Origin: Cyanoderma ruficeps | Taxonomy: Eukaryota > Chordata > Aves > Passeriformes > Timaliidae | Length of the DNA: 64,000 nucleotides | Assembly: GCA_008694505.1 (NCBI GenBank) | Contig: VZDJ01004378.1 | Location: 17,670,321 to 17,734,320 of the forward strand | Direction of reading: 5' to 3' | Part shown: in pieces, positions 52,171-64,000 of the stretch | How positions within the stretch are numbered: the first letter of the stretch is position 1 | How the letters are laid out: each line of letters opens with the position of its first letter | Position numbers and translations under genes: made by a program | The notes under the pieces: model-generated | Told to the model about the DNA's origin: nothing | Databases searched by the model: none | The model's input: only the letters and a program-made list of their open reading frames with translations

Positions 52171-55100
52171 GTTTTGCCTGACTACAGAATATGGAAATTG
52201 GCCCCAAATGATATCTCCGAGGGGGGCTTTACTCACGGCACAGCAGCTGTATCTCATGAGCCAAATCTCCAGGTTTCCATTATTCCTCTCCCAGCCATTA
52301 GTGAAATGACTAAGTGAGCCAAAGTAAGAATAATATCTCTGCTCTGGGAAGTGAGGCTAAAGCACGCGCCACATATTCTGCATGTGCAGGCACAGCTTAT
52401 GGTCAGGTCACTGTTCTCAGAAAGAAAGTTACAGCAACAGGTCACCATGCTTGCTACAGTAAAACGAAGGGAATTCACTGCAAGGGCATCAAAGAGATAG
52501 AGTGTCATAAAAGTTAGCAATGAAAGGACCTATGGTTAGATTCAAAAACACTTAGGCCTCTGAAAAGGGTTTGTTTTGGGTTTTTTTCAATTCAGTTCTT
52601 TTATGCAGTGACTTTTTAATATAATAAACAGGAATAGTTATCTGAAAGTACAGATCGAAAGTCCAGGACTCCCTCCTTCAGGAAATTGCCCGGATCTCCT
52701 TCCTTTTCTCTGGCCTTGGCTCTCTTTTTTGCATTTACTTTGACAAAATGAACTAAGTTCACTTCCTTTTGTTTCGCCATAGCCAGGGTTTAAGGCATTT
52801 AAGTGGGAGATCTGAATCTTCATGTCTTTAAGATGGAGAGGGTCTGAATCCAGATTTCCTACACCTCGAAGTTGAAGGTTCACACTATTACATTACTATG
52901 TAGAAGAGGATGGGAAAGTTGTCTTCATGCTCTAGCTTTATAATGAGGATGGAGCCCACAAAAAAATTTTGTGAGGAATGCCTTTGTTTATGTATTTTGA
53001 GTAGATCCTGCTTTCCAGATGAAGTGTCTCAGTGTGCATTGGGTGAGGAGGTGGCCAGTTTCTGAACCTCGGGCAAGCTTATGCACGTCTGTTCAAGGCT
53101 ACCTTATTTACTGAGGTAGTCTTCTCTCACATACTCCATTTCTGTCCCTTACCGCTCCTGACCCATGTAGCAATGTGAAGTGCCAAATGAGAATTAGCAG
53201 CTCAACAAGAAAATTCAAGGAGCCCTTTGTCAGCAGTGCAAAGCCACAACGCCTTGGTGAATTATCCCATTTACATATTCTCTGTTTAATAAATCATGCT
53301 CCACAAATGGAACATGCTAAGCCACCATGCCTGCTACATGACGTCTTCTTATCTAATACCCCCCTGACAGAGATCCTATAATGCAACATGTTCTGGGCCA
53401 TGCAGCTTGCACACAGATGTTTCAATGAGCAAAGTATTGAATGCAGTTTGTGGGGAATGCAGCCCAGAAGAGCAACAAGATTGCTGAGTAATGACATATG
53501 GGGTTTCTCCTGATCTTCACATCTTCTGGCATCACCAGCTAGAATAACATTAAAATAAAAGTATGAAAGAAAAAAGAAAAGAGTTATTTTCAAAGAACAT
53601 TGAAAATTCACCTTGAAAATGTGAGGCTCTAAATACCAGGATGTTCATCAGAAATAGCTTGTCACCATGAGTCAGAAATCCTGTAAGAAACAGAACCTTC
53701 GCAATCCCTTTTTATGTTCCTTTACTATCTCCAGTAGCCAGTGTTGATATTTGCTGAGCTGTTCTCAAGCTGTGTGTGATAAAGGTCTGACAGTCCAGTA
53801 ACATGCTTACTGTGTGGTCCATCCACATACCAGTCAGCTACCTGGGAGCGAGCAGCTTGATGTCCTCTGAACCTCCTTTTTACTAACCAGGATGTGTCAT
53901 AATGGATTAAAGCACAGCATTCTATTTATTTCAACAGTTGAATGTGCTGTAGCCACAGTCAAGCTGGCACTTTCCTGTTCAGGAAGTGGGCCATATTGGC
54001 ACAACCCAAAAAGCAAACACAAGTCCCACACAAACATGTTCAGCATTACTGTCAGGCCATCCTTGTAGAGAAGTCCAGCAAGCCTGGTGTATTAGCCACT
54101 CCTCCAGTGTGTGGAACTTTATGCCATGAATGAACTCGAGGATACACTCTGTCCCATCATCCAGATCTCCAAAGAAGTTCTTCTCTTCACAGGGTGAAAA
54201 AACCTTGCAGTTTTTCAAACTGTGACCTGATTTTCATATTCTGTTGATGAGTTCTCAACTGACATAAGTTTAAAATAAGTTTCTAGGGAAAGTTAGGTAT
54301 CTGCCAAAGAGAAAAAGTAAATACTATATAGACTTATGCTTTTAAAATTGATGCAAAAAATTTCCCTGACATTGAAACGAACATCAGAAAGGCTGTGATC
54401 AAACCACTCTCTTAAAGACAAAGTAACAACATGTGCTTCACCTTCACCAGGCTTCTTTCACGACATGTTTCTTGCAGAAAAAATAACTTTCTGGAGTCAG
54501 TGAGCCTATACTGTACCAGGCCTGGGTGACAGCCAGAAAGTGATTGTCTTCAGAGGATTATGGGTAATGCCTTACTAATTAACTATAATGGTAACCTGGT
54601 AATGTTTAATAGTGGGTTAGGCATTGCTTTCCCCTCCATCAGATGTTATCCGTTCAAGGAGAAAAAATATTTGTAAGGTGATTTCACTTACGGTTTCAAC
54701 ATATTCTAAATGAACAATCTTTGTTCTCCCACAAATGGTATTGTGTTGGATAACACAGTTGACAAGGTTTCATAAATCCTTTTCCAAGTTCAGCTTAATT
54801 GCAATTCAATATTCTTTTGTTTCTATTAACCCAGGTAAATAAATAGAGTGAACTGGCAATTTTGAGCTGTGATCTATGGCACAGTCCCCAGTGTACTGGC
54901 ACATGCTGAATTCTTGCAGATCACAAATCTGCAAGAAACATGTTTGTGTCTTCCAACAAAATGTCATCAAACCTCTAAAGGAATCCATATTTATACTTTG
55001 CATGGTGTGTTACGGCTGCACATTAGAAGCAGGCAGGCAGACTCTAAAGCAGCAGACTTGAGACAGGGAGAGGAAAGACTCCTCTTCTGAACCTTGCTCT

Positions 55101-56205
55101 TCCCAGTACAAGCATTGTAATTTATTTTAACTAATTTATTGTATAATGAAATCAATTATCTTTTTTTTTCCCATTCTTTCCCCTTTTCACACAATTCCTC
55201 TGTTATTTATTATAAGATGATCTTCTGTGCTTTCCCTCCACAACCTAAAGCCTCAGTTCTCCGATAATAATATGTATATTTTACAATTCACTTTAACCCT
55301 CTGTGGTAAAACCCCTTTCAATCCCTAACTAGCAAATGCGCACCATAAAATTTAACAGACCATGGTGAGGTCCTCTATTAAAGAGTTTCTAAAAAACTCA
55401 GCTGTTGTAGGATATATAACTGCTTAAAATACACAAAGCAAAGATTGAGGCTAAGAGGTCACTTTTCATAGAAGTATATCTCTGTTGTCCTATGTTGAAC
55501 TGTTCTGGAATCTGTCCTGTTTTACATATTTATACAGGAACCAGATGAACAAGAAGGCAGCAATATTTGGAGACCATAAAAAATATACCAGAGTAGCCAT
55601 AGTCAAGATAAATGCAAAGAATTGCAGAAGAATCTTCTAGGGATAACGGACAAAACAGAATTTGGAGTTTACTTGACAAGTAAACACAGGCAAAAAATAC
55701 CTTATGGTTCATTTATTTATTAATTACCACTATTAAGGAACCCAGTTCTGGAGTAATGGTAAATAATTACCTACAAAAATAGGGTAATATACATTAGTGG
55801 TGAAAAAGGCAGTTAGGATGTTAGGAAATATCAGGAAAGAAACTAGAAACAAAATACACCGATATGATGCATACTGCACATACATGTTGAATACAATAAT
55901 AGAAATAGGGAAAATACAGAGGGATTAGACTGAATATGCAGGCAGATTAGGAGTAGTAGGACACTTCTAATCCTGGACAAGAATCCTGAAGCCTCAGAGG
56001 ACAGTTTGATGGGGAGGGCTAGTGGGATACATTAATTCACTGGTCTAAACAAATGCAGGAAGATATCATAATAAGCAGTGATTCAGACAGAAACCTCTGG
56101 CACAGGGAGACTCTAATCTGCTGACGACCAAAACCTGGGAGAGGATAACAAAGAAAGATAATACTTGCCTTGGTCTTGCATTATTCTTTAAGTATCTTGT
56201 CTCAG

Positions 56206-56262
56206 GCATCAGGCTCTGGTGGTACTAAGCTAGATGGTCTGGCCTTATGTGGTTGTTTATCT
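56206..56262 (+). mobile_element. Possible old CR1-type LINE tail
   Basis: 'ggtactaagctagatggtct' followed by 'ggcctta' resembles the 3' end of older CR1 families that end in a 'gggctagatgga...tctg' block. The match is short and diverged. Confidence 0.4.
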
Positions 56263-56417
56263 CTTCCTAGCATCTCCTTATGTGAGATTCACTTCATCTC
56301 CCTTTGAATAAGGATTTGTAAAGTGAAGAAACCTGCACCTGAAGTTGTCATCAGAGGCTCCTATTATTGAAAACCGGGCATTTTTAGGACATGATTCATG
56401 CAAACTAGTTTAGACAC

Positions 56418-56775
56418 TGTCATGATTTAACCCCAACCAGCAGCTAGCCCCACACCACCACTCCGAAGATCTCCTTCTTCTTCCCACCACTTTATGCACT
56501 GAGCAAGTTGTCATATGGTTTGGAATATCCCTTTGGTTGACTGGCATCACCTGTCCTGGCTGTGCCTCCTCCCATCCTTCCATGCACCCCCAGTCTCCTC
56601 ACCTGTGCAGCAGTACAAAAGGAGAAAGAAAAGGCCTTGGTTCTCTGTAAACTCTGCTCAGCAATAGCAAAAACTTCTCTGTATTATCAACCCCGTGTTC
56701 AGGATAAATCCAAAACACAGCCCTACACCAGCCACTGCGAAGAAAATTAACTCTACCCCACCCAAAACCAGCACA
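56418..56775 (+). mobile_element. Solo endogenous retrovirus LTR, internally deleted
   Basis: It begins TGTCATGATTTAACCCCAAC and ends AACCAGCACA, with TG...CA termini, and is flanked on both sides by the perfect 5-bp duplication GACAC (56413-56417 and 56776-56780). Compared with the other two copies it lacks roughly 200 bp after the first 35 bp. The flanking duplication shows it inserted as one element and that the interior was lost by LTR recombination. A 5-bp duplication suits ERVL-like or similar classes. No viral gene is present. Confidence 0.88.
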
Positions 56776-57079
56776 GACACCTAGCTCAGAATGAGATGAA
56801 TCATACTTTGTAAATGTTTGTTTCTCTCCATTCAGTACAAAGGCAGCCAGAAGTGATGACTTTTATTGTAGATGTTTATATTTAGTCAGATGAATCTCAT
56901 CCATTTTTTTTTTCATCCACTGCCATTAGAATAATACTGGTTAGGAGTGCAGCAGAGCAGAAACAAGGAAAATTAAGCACTGTAGATGCACATTCATGAC
57001 AATTACCCAAACCACATTCTGAACTATGATTTCCACAGAGTCAGGAGAAGTTAATGGGCTTGTATGGCAGTTCAGTTCT

Positions 57080-57630
57080 TGTCATGGCTTAATCATGATA
57101 GGCGACTAAGTACCATGCAGTCACTCTCTCATGCCCTCACAGCAAGATGGAGGGAGAATCAGAAGGGTAAAGGGGAGAAAAAATATGTGTTGAGACAAAG
57201 GCAGTTTAATTATGCGAAAAAGTGGAGGGAAAAATTGACAACTAAAAAAAAAAAAAAGACACAAAAGAAAAATAATTGCATACCACCAACCTAATAATGT
57301 CCAGCCAGTAGCTTAGTAATGGCAGCCCCCATGAAACTTCCACCCCCCAGTTTATATTGCTGAGGGTAATGCCATATGATCTGGAATATCCCTTTGGTAG
57401 GCTGGGGTTGGCTGTCCTGGCTGCGTCCCTTCCCAGCTTCTTGTACATTCCCAGCCTACTCACTGGTGGGGCAGTCTGGGAAGCAGAAAAGGCCTTGACC
57501 CCATGTAATCACTCAGCAGTAACCAAAACATCCCCATGTTATCAACACCATTTTCATCAGAAATCCAAAACACAATCTCCACCATCCTCTATGAACAAAT
57601 TTAACTCTCTCCCAACCAAACCCAGTACCA
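57080..57630 (+). mobile_element. Endogenous retrovirus LTR, near full length
   Basis: Same family and orientation as the copy 304 bp upstream. It starts TGTCATGGCTTAATC, has an A-run at 57243-57256, the 'ggaatatccctttgg' block near 57381, and ends near 'accaaacccagtacca'. I found no matching flanking duplication: 5 bp before it is GTTCT, and ATCAG follows. No viral coding sequence lies between the two LTRs. Confidence 0.8.
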
Positions 57631-57855
57631 ATCAGAATAAGGGAAACCTTCAATAGTCAACCAGTCGGCACCATCTACATTATGCTCTAGAGAAATTTTG
57701 TAGCTACATTTCTGATCAGGATATCCATGACCTAAAGAAGCCCTTCCTAGGATTCCTCCAACAGCTACTGGGGAAAGGATGAGAGCAGTCCATTTCGGCA
57801 AAGCCAGTCAGCTAGCACTAGTGGCAAGATGAGTTTTGCGACTGACTGACTGTCT

Positions 57856-57920
57856 ATCCTATCCTATCCTATCCTATCCTATCCTATCCTATCCTATCCT
57901 ATCCTATCCTATCCTATCCT
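57856..57920 (+). repeat. (ATCCT)13 pentanucleotide microsatellite
   Basis: Thirteen perfect tandem copies of ATCCT, preceded by a short GACT repeat and running directly into a hexamer repeat. The purity suggests it is young and length-variable. Confidence 0.99.
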
Positions 57921-57950
57921 AATCCTAATCCTAATCCTAATCCTAATCCT
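57921..57950 (+). repeat. (AATCCT)5 hexanucleotide microsatellite
   Basis: Five perfect copies of AATCCT abut the pentamer array. The unit is the pentamer plus one A, so one insertion that then spread would explain it. Degraded pentamer copies continue to about 57976. Confidence 0.99.
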
Positions 57951-57976
57951 AATCTTATCCCACACTATCCTATCCT

Positions 57977-60900
57977 GCGCTATACTATACCTAAAATGCA
58001 CAGAAGTGAGACTTTCTTGCTGTGGACAGGTTCAAGCAGGTCCTTTCCAGGATTTGCTTTTCACAAGTAACACTACCTGCACATACGTTGTCAACATACA
58101 GGCAAAGAGCTGTCAAAATATTTTATCATGCAAACAACCAAAACTCCCCAAGTGCCAGACAGTCCTCTGTTTTAAGCAAAACACTTCACTAAAGCCATTG
58201 TGTTTCTGCTTAAAAACATGACAATAAGGTCAGGTATGTAGAATTTCCACCTTCAGTGGTGGTCCAAATTTCTCTTGTGCTTGAGTTTAAGGCAAAAAAG
58301 ATGTGGTACTGTTTATTCTGGTTTGGATTAAAAAATGAAAAATAAATATTTTTCATGGAGTCTTACAGGGCTTTTGGCCCTCCTGAATCACATTGCATCT
58401 GGATTTCTCCACCCTTTTATTTGGGTGGGAGACCCAAATGTAACTCACTAGCACAACCTTTGGCATCTCCAAAGTTTTGGCAATCTGTTTAGGCTAAATA
58501 GGTCAATAGGGTGGAGATAGCTCTTAAAACTTCAAACTGTTCTTGAAAGTTAAAACATCACCAGCTATTTCTATCAACGTGTAGGTTAAGATCAGAGTCT
58601 CCTGAAGCATAAGAAAAACCTGGTTTGGCAATGTACAAAGAGCTCAGCAACTCCAAATTGGAGAGAGGTAGGCAAAAGATGGCCTGTTGAAGCCCCAAAA
58701 CAAACTTTAAAAGGTTTAAAAGGCAGAACTAAGAATGATAAGGAGAGTATTCTGGACTGTAGTGTTGGCTGCACCACCAGAGGCAGGCAAAGGCAAAAGA
58801 GGTGTGGCTGAGCCCCGTAGACATGTATGATGTGACTCCAGTGTTTATGGAAAGAGAACTGCAGCCAAATATTTGGAACCTGATGAGCATTCTTAGCTGA
58901 AAATAGCAGCTATTTCAACAGGCAATGGGCTTTATACTACACTTTCTGGACTTCAGGGTTCTGTGCCCTGTCTTACTTCCTCATTCAGAAAATCTTCTTC
59001 CACCACTTACAATTCATAAAAAACATGCCACAAACATTTTCAATATGTGAAATTAAGAAATTTCCAGATGCAAGGGGGTAGGAGTACAACAGATAGCCTA
59101 CTTTTTCCTCCACCTTCAATATTAGTCTTACATTAACCCTGCAAGAAAATTATTTTGTGTGCAAATTACAATTTCAGTGTTTACATGCTACAAGGTTGCA
59201 ATAATCCAAATCATTATGTATGCCAGAAAAATAGCACCTGAGGGTAAATGACATCTGAGTAAGCTTGCTCCTGTACTATTATCATTCATCCAAAATGCCT
59301 CCTAGTTTAATGAGTAGAATAAGGACTACAAGGCCACTCCAAAATTCTTCTAACCATCACAAAAACTCTGTACATATACCCAAAATATTTTTTCATCGGA
59401 CAATGTGTGGTCACATGATATATAAATTTCCTACAGCTTCTTAAAAACTACAGCATTCAGATATTTGAGTAGCAAACTATTTTAACAAAGGAGACAAACA
59501 CAAATGAATTTGGATTCTAATATTTTAAATTATTAGCAAAATGAAAACCACAAGTCAATGATCTCTCTCTACATATAAATGCAAGTGTGTGCTTGAGAAA
59601 ACATATTAACAGTAAAAAACAAGTAACTGTGGGAGGGTAATTTTGTTTTAAAATGGCACATGGCTATTACAGAGAAATTTGCACTGTAGAATGAAGGAAC
59701 TGACATTGCTGGTATTGCTTATACTTTCAATATCATCCAACATAAACATAACCATTTTTATTTTAAAGTCTTTGGTGTTTTTTGTCTAGAATCCTGCTGA
59801 GTTTATACACCATTAGACTTAACTTTATTCATCTTATTTAGTGAACTCACGATTTCAGTGCTGTCACGTGTACAGAATTTTGTATTGGCTGCACATATTT
59901 ATATAAATGGATTTATATTTTTAAACTAGCAGTATGAACTTGCATACCCCTAAATTATGTGAAAAATCCCAGCACATAAATAGCTGTCTGAGTACATGTG
60001 TCTCGAAGTCCCAGTAGGGCATGAAGAGTGGTTAACCTACCAATATATAGGCACATACCAATTTTGTGTACTCAATACATTTGCACTAAGAGTTAGATTT
60101 TCCACTCTAACTGCTCTATATTTGGAGAGGTAGAGGAAAGGGTGGAAAAAATAAGAAAGCTGATTTTAATTCCTTAATCCCAGGAGATCTGGATTTAGAA
60201 GTAGGTCCTTTTATTTTCCCACTGCATTAAGAGCCTCAGCAAATATATCTCAGTGCTAGCCTGCTCTACTATTCACATATGGCAAATGGCTTTTGTTTAT
60301 TTCAAGGATGGAAACATGACCAATGCTCAAAATGCTTCCATAATGCCATGATCTTTCTGCAGGCAGAGGATTCTATTGCAACAGGAAAAGTTCTGCTGGT
60401 ACTCCAGCAATTTTAAAACCACTTTGTACTATATAAGCAGGCAGAAGGATTTAGCCAAGCCTGTTCTAGATAAAGCATTGAATACCAGAGTGAGCCAAGG
60501 TTAAGTTTTGCTAGGAGAGATGGAGGCATATCCTCAGCTGGCACAGGCCATTCCAAAAGCTACTTTAAATTATTGAAGGATATGATATTCAGTTCATTTA
60601 AAAAATAGAAAACTGAACAACTGAGTCCTTGTACAGCAAGTTGTGATCAGATTTTTTAAAAATGCAATACTGCCAGGGAAGCATCAACAAGAACATTAAT
60701 GGATATAGCTCTTACTTGTAACTGCATGCAAGACATAGATGCTCTGCTGTGTTGTGCAGCAGGATAGATGCCTGGTTCCCATCACGTGTTCTGATGGAGG
60801 GTTTTACACTCCTACATTACAGTACTGGAAAAGAGTTTATTTTCTGAGTGTGAGGGACAGGAAAAAGAGTTGCCTTCAGGAAAATGTAAAAGAAATAAGG

Positions 60901-61539
60901 GTTCTAAGGAGTTTCAGCCAAATATGTGGAATAGATTCTTTTTCTGAGATCATCCAGACCAATTTGGTCATTAGTGCAATGACTGATTTTTCTGAACTTT
61001 CTAAAAGATATTTTCAGTGCTATAACTAACACAAGTATTATTGTTCTTCCAATCTAGGCATTGCCATCAAAAATGGTCATCTTTTAAACTTAAATCTGAT
61101 GTCACTGACGTCAGGTTCTGGATGAAGCATTAACACAGTCTTCAGGCCTGGTTTTCGCCCTCTGTGGAACAGGCTACCCTGAGAAATGGTGTCTCTCAAG
61201 GTCTCTCTAAGCAGACCCCCAGATCAACTCCTCAGAAAGAGCTCAGTTCTGCTTCAGGCTCTGTCCCTACCTTGCTGGGTGGCCTTTGAGTTCCTGGCTG
61301 CTGTTTCTCCAACCAGAAAATATGTTCATTGATACTGATCTCTTTAGAATGGCCACGAAGCCAGTGAAGAAATTGCAACTGGGGCATTACAAAAAATGTT
61401 AGCACAACCCACAGTGAATAATTACTTTGTATTTGTCACTTTTGTTAGGATTTTAAGACCTGGATCAATATTTTCACAGGCTCTGTAACACTCCTTGGGT
61501 TACATGACCATCACAGATTTGCCTTGTTCTAGGAATGCC
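57977..61539. other. Intergenic, no exon seen
   Basis: A/T-rich sequence with a few short frames, none recognisable. The frame at 60739-61029 (plus) has no family resemblance or splice context. Confidence 0.55.
61106..61113. promoter_or_regulatory. Consensus CRE site
   Basis: A second full TGACGTCA site. Flanking bases are not palindromic. A lone 8-bp match is weak evidence of function. Confidence 0.25.
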
Positions 61540-61780
61540 CCAGAGGATGGAATTGCTGGTGGTGGTGGCAGGGCCAGCACTGCCACCCCCCTGACCATCA
61601 CTGGAGACAGTGAGGGAAGGGAGCAGGGCTGGACTCCACCCTGACAGCCCCACCAGGCTCTGCAGGGCCTGGGCTGGCCACAGGGCTGCTGGCAACATGG
61701 TCACAGTCAGACTTGGGTCCAAGGTGGTGGACCAGGGGTGCTGGCTGACTGCTGGGGGACAGGAACCTGTGGGTCACTAC
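61540..61780. other. GC-rich block, unidentified
   Basis: A stretch of about 240 bp rich in G and C, with 'ggtggtggtggcagggccag' near its start. No protein family is recognised in any frame. It may be part of an unidentified repeat. Confidence 0.45.
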
Positions 61781-64000
61781 ATGGTAGTCCCCTACATGGC
61801 AGACATGTTCCGTTCATTAAGCTCCTCTTAAAATTTGCCTGTTGCACTAGCAGGGCTGCTCCACAATCTTGCAATTTTGTGATGAAAGTGTTTCTTTCTC
61901 CTTCCCAGTTTGATTTGAACACATAGCATATTTACCGTGACATTTTTTTCAGTCTTCTTCCTCTTTAGAATTTATTTTAAATTTTCTTCTAAGCAGAATC
62001 TCAACTCCCTATCAATAAAGCATCCTCCTCTGTTTTGGGGCTGCTCACTTCCATGGGCATGAATGTGGGTAGTTGCTCAGCCAAGCATTGCCTTGCTTCC
62101 CCTCTCAGAAATAGCATGTGACCTATGGTCACACGTGTCTTCTCCAACGTCTGCATTTCAGGGTGGTCCTGTGATCAGCCAGTGTTTCTGATTCTTCTCA
62201 GCCTTGTTAGCACTTCCACATCTTTTGATGCGTCTGTTGTCTTCAGCTAATGAATTCAAAAAGAACTTGCACATTTCTCTTGTAACATCCACCCATTTCT
62301 ATCATTGTAACTCTCAAAGTATTTCAGTCCTTCTCATATGATAATCTGATCGTGCTGAATATTGGCAATACTTCTTCACTTTATTGCATCAGGGAACCTC
62401 ATGATCATCCTCCAGACTTTTGTACCACTTTCTACAGTGAAACTGCTAAATAAAATCTGTCCCAAATGTGCTGCATTGTTCTCTTCTCAGCACTACTGGT
62501 GGTCTTACAATTACCAATAGTATTTGCTCTCCAATTTTTGTCAGGGAAATTAATGTCCCCCAACACAACGCCTAGCAAAATTATTTCTACGTTAATGTTA
62601 AAACTAATGCTTGCAACATGTAAAACTGATCTTCAAGATCTCTTAATAAAATAATTTTCTTAATTTCTTTCCCAGATTGAATATCTAATGTCTTCTATGT
62701 GTGCTCCTTTATCTCATTATTTTTCAGCATTCTAGATTTAAAAATGTGTCATGCCTACCCAGTGCATTTGCCTTCTTCTCTAAGTACGACAAATCCTTTA
62801 ACAGGTATTGCTCAGTCTTTTTGGTTCTTCTATTAGACCTTTTTTTTTTTCTCTATAATACTTAAATTCATGTAATGTATCCACTATTCATATTCCTTCA
62901 CTTTTAATTTTAGGTTCTTTACCTTATTTTTTTTCACTCTTTACCTGTTCCAATTCTTTCTTTCTGATTTCATTCAATTCTCTGGCTAAATTACATTATT
63001 TTAGCTGCAGCATCAGTTTGACTATGACTCTACTCATTAATAATTTCACTTTATTCCTAAACTTTCTACCCTTTAGTTGTATTTTTTCCACCCTTTACCT
63101 AATTTCACTGTTGCTGTGAAATAAAACATGAGTACTATTTGGAGATTATGTGTCTCCCAACATCTCTCTGCATCTTTTTGTTTAAAACTTTCCTTATGAA
63201 TTTGCAACTTAATTCCATAAACTAGAACCCACAAATCATGTTAGTAGCCCTGTTCTTTATATTGTCATTGTTTTTTTCTCTTTTGCTGGAAAAGATAGCA
63301 ATGCTATTGAGTTTCCCTAGTTTGCTCCTCTTAAAATTCTTCCTGTCACACCTAGTGCAAATACAGCAATGCTGTGTTTTTCTCACAACAAAAACTTTTT
63401 GTCAATTTGTCTCTACTTCTATGCATCCCAGAGTCTGAAAACCAATATGCCTTTTTGTTCTGATCAGGAGACAAGCCCTTTGATGATTCTTAGTGGGCAA
63501 TACCAATCACACAATCCATTTTCTATGAAGCCCTAAAGAGGGTTCTTCTACTTGTTTGAAACTCATTTCCTCTCATCTCTAATTCTCTTTCAAATCAGAT
63601 GTGCATTGTCTATTGTCTCCATAGAGTTCTAATTCACAGCCATCCTTCACTCATATCTTATTTTCTTGCATCAGCACTCTCTTCCTCTCTTCTGTCTTTC
63701 TGTTCTGCCTTTTACGTTTTCGGTAGCACCTGTATTCTGTTACCCTATATCTCTTCAGATATCCTATTTTTCTTCTGCTACTTGTTGGATGTTTCTTTGG
63801 ATCTTCCTTTCCACCAGACTCTGTTTTCTACATCTTTGTCATCAGAAGTTATCTGCACCTCTGCAATTACTCGTGCCATATTTTCCTGCTCCATAATGAC
63901 CTGATGTTGGACTTGACTTATGGTTGCTCTTCTAGTAGTGGCAAGTTCTCTTCTAGGAGTGTGAGTAACCTTCCAGCTGAGTAACCTTTCAGCCAAAAGT
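61781..64000. other. Pyrimidine-rich right end, no gene confirmed
   Basis: The plus strand is strongly C/T-rich from about 62.1 kb to the edge. A minus-strand frame is open from the right edge to a TAG at 63778-63780 (73 codons, hydrophilic, containing VQHQVIMEQENMARVIAEVQ). It has no ATG in the window and matches no family I know. It could be an exon end, a pseudogene or chance. Confidence 0.4.

Larger units (their letters stand above)
40641..56205. other. Intergenic, no exon seen
   Basis: Apart from the palindrome at 52151-52170 and the possible old repeat near 44.5 kb, nothing is recognised. 47.3-47.4 kb ('ggtgtttgttcaaagtctat', 'ccaaatctatctgaacc') may be another old repeat. 43.4-44.2 kb is pyrimidine-rich on the plus strand. 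Confidence 0.55.

Noticed and set aside
56776..57079. Space between the two LTRs as retroviral genes
   Set aside because: Only 304 bp, no gag, pol or env similarity, and the first LTR has its own target duplication.
57856..57950. Tandem array as CRISPR or telomere
   Set aside because: Units of 5-6 bp with no spacers are a microsatellite; the hexamer is not the canonical telomere repeat.
25641..64000. Second tetraspanin copy or LGR5 exons
   Set aside because: I scanned by eye for CCG-loop, TM2 and leucine-rich-repeat signatures and saw none; small exons could still be missed.

Overview
This is low-GC vertebrate nuclear DNA with split genes, and it most likely comes from a bird. The bird call rests on CR1 LINE fragments, three copies of an LTR family that I recall as common in birds, and one tetraspanin gene whose exons are separated by short to moderate introns. 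There are no operons, bacterial genes, CRISPR arrays or recognisable tRNA or rRNA genes. A single N at 20191 points to a draft assembly.

The only protein-coding gene I can support is TSPAN8 (tetraspanin-8) on the minus strand. I rebuilt all eight coding exons from splice sites and reading frame. They run from the ATG at 25437 to the TGA at 10344-10346, every intron is phase 0, and the 708-bp CDS encodes 235 aa. A poly(A) signal lies at 10116-10121. A candidate promoter, with a TATA-like box and a FOXA/HNF1-like element, lies at 25604-25638.

Layout: 1-10115 is intergenic, with two CR1 pieces and a GC-rich block at 9210-9700. 10116-25640 is TSPAN8; its intron 6 holds a decayed CR1 reverse-transcriptase piece, and its intron 1 holds an LTR in the same orientation as the gene. 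25641-64000 is about 38 kb with no exon I can recognise. That stretch contains a CpG-rich patch (40461-40640), a perfect 20-bp palindrome built on a cAMP-response element (52151-52170), two more LTR copies (56418-56775, flanked by a 5-bp target duplication, and 57080-57630), a compound (ATCCT)/(AATCCT) microsatellite (57856-57950), and a pyrimidine-rich right end. In human, from memory, PTPRR and LGR5 flank TSPAN8 with large gaps. That would fit the empty flanks here, but neither gene is visible.

I found no new multi-gene system. The points most worth checking are the regulatory layout around the TSPAN8 start, the sense-oriented intronic LTR, and the unexplained CpG-rich and palindromic elements in the right-hand gene-poor region.
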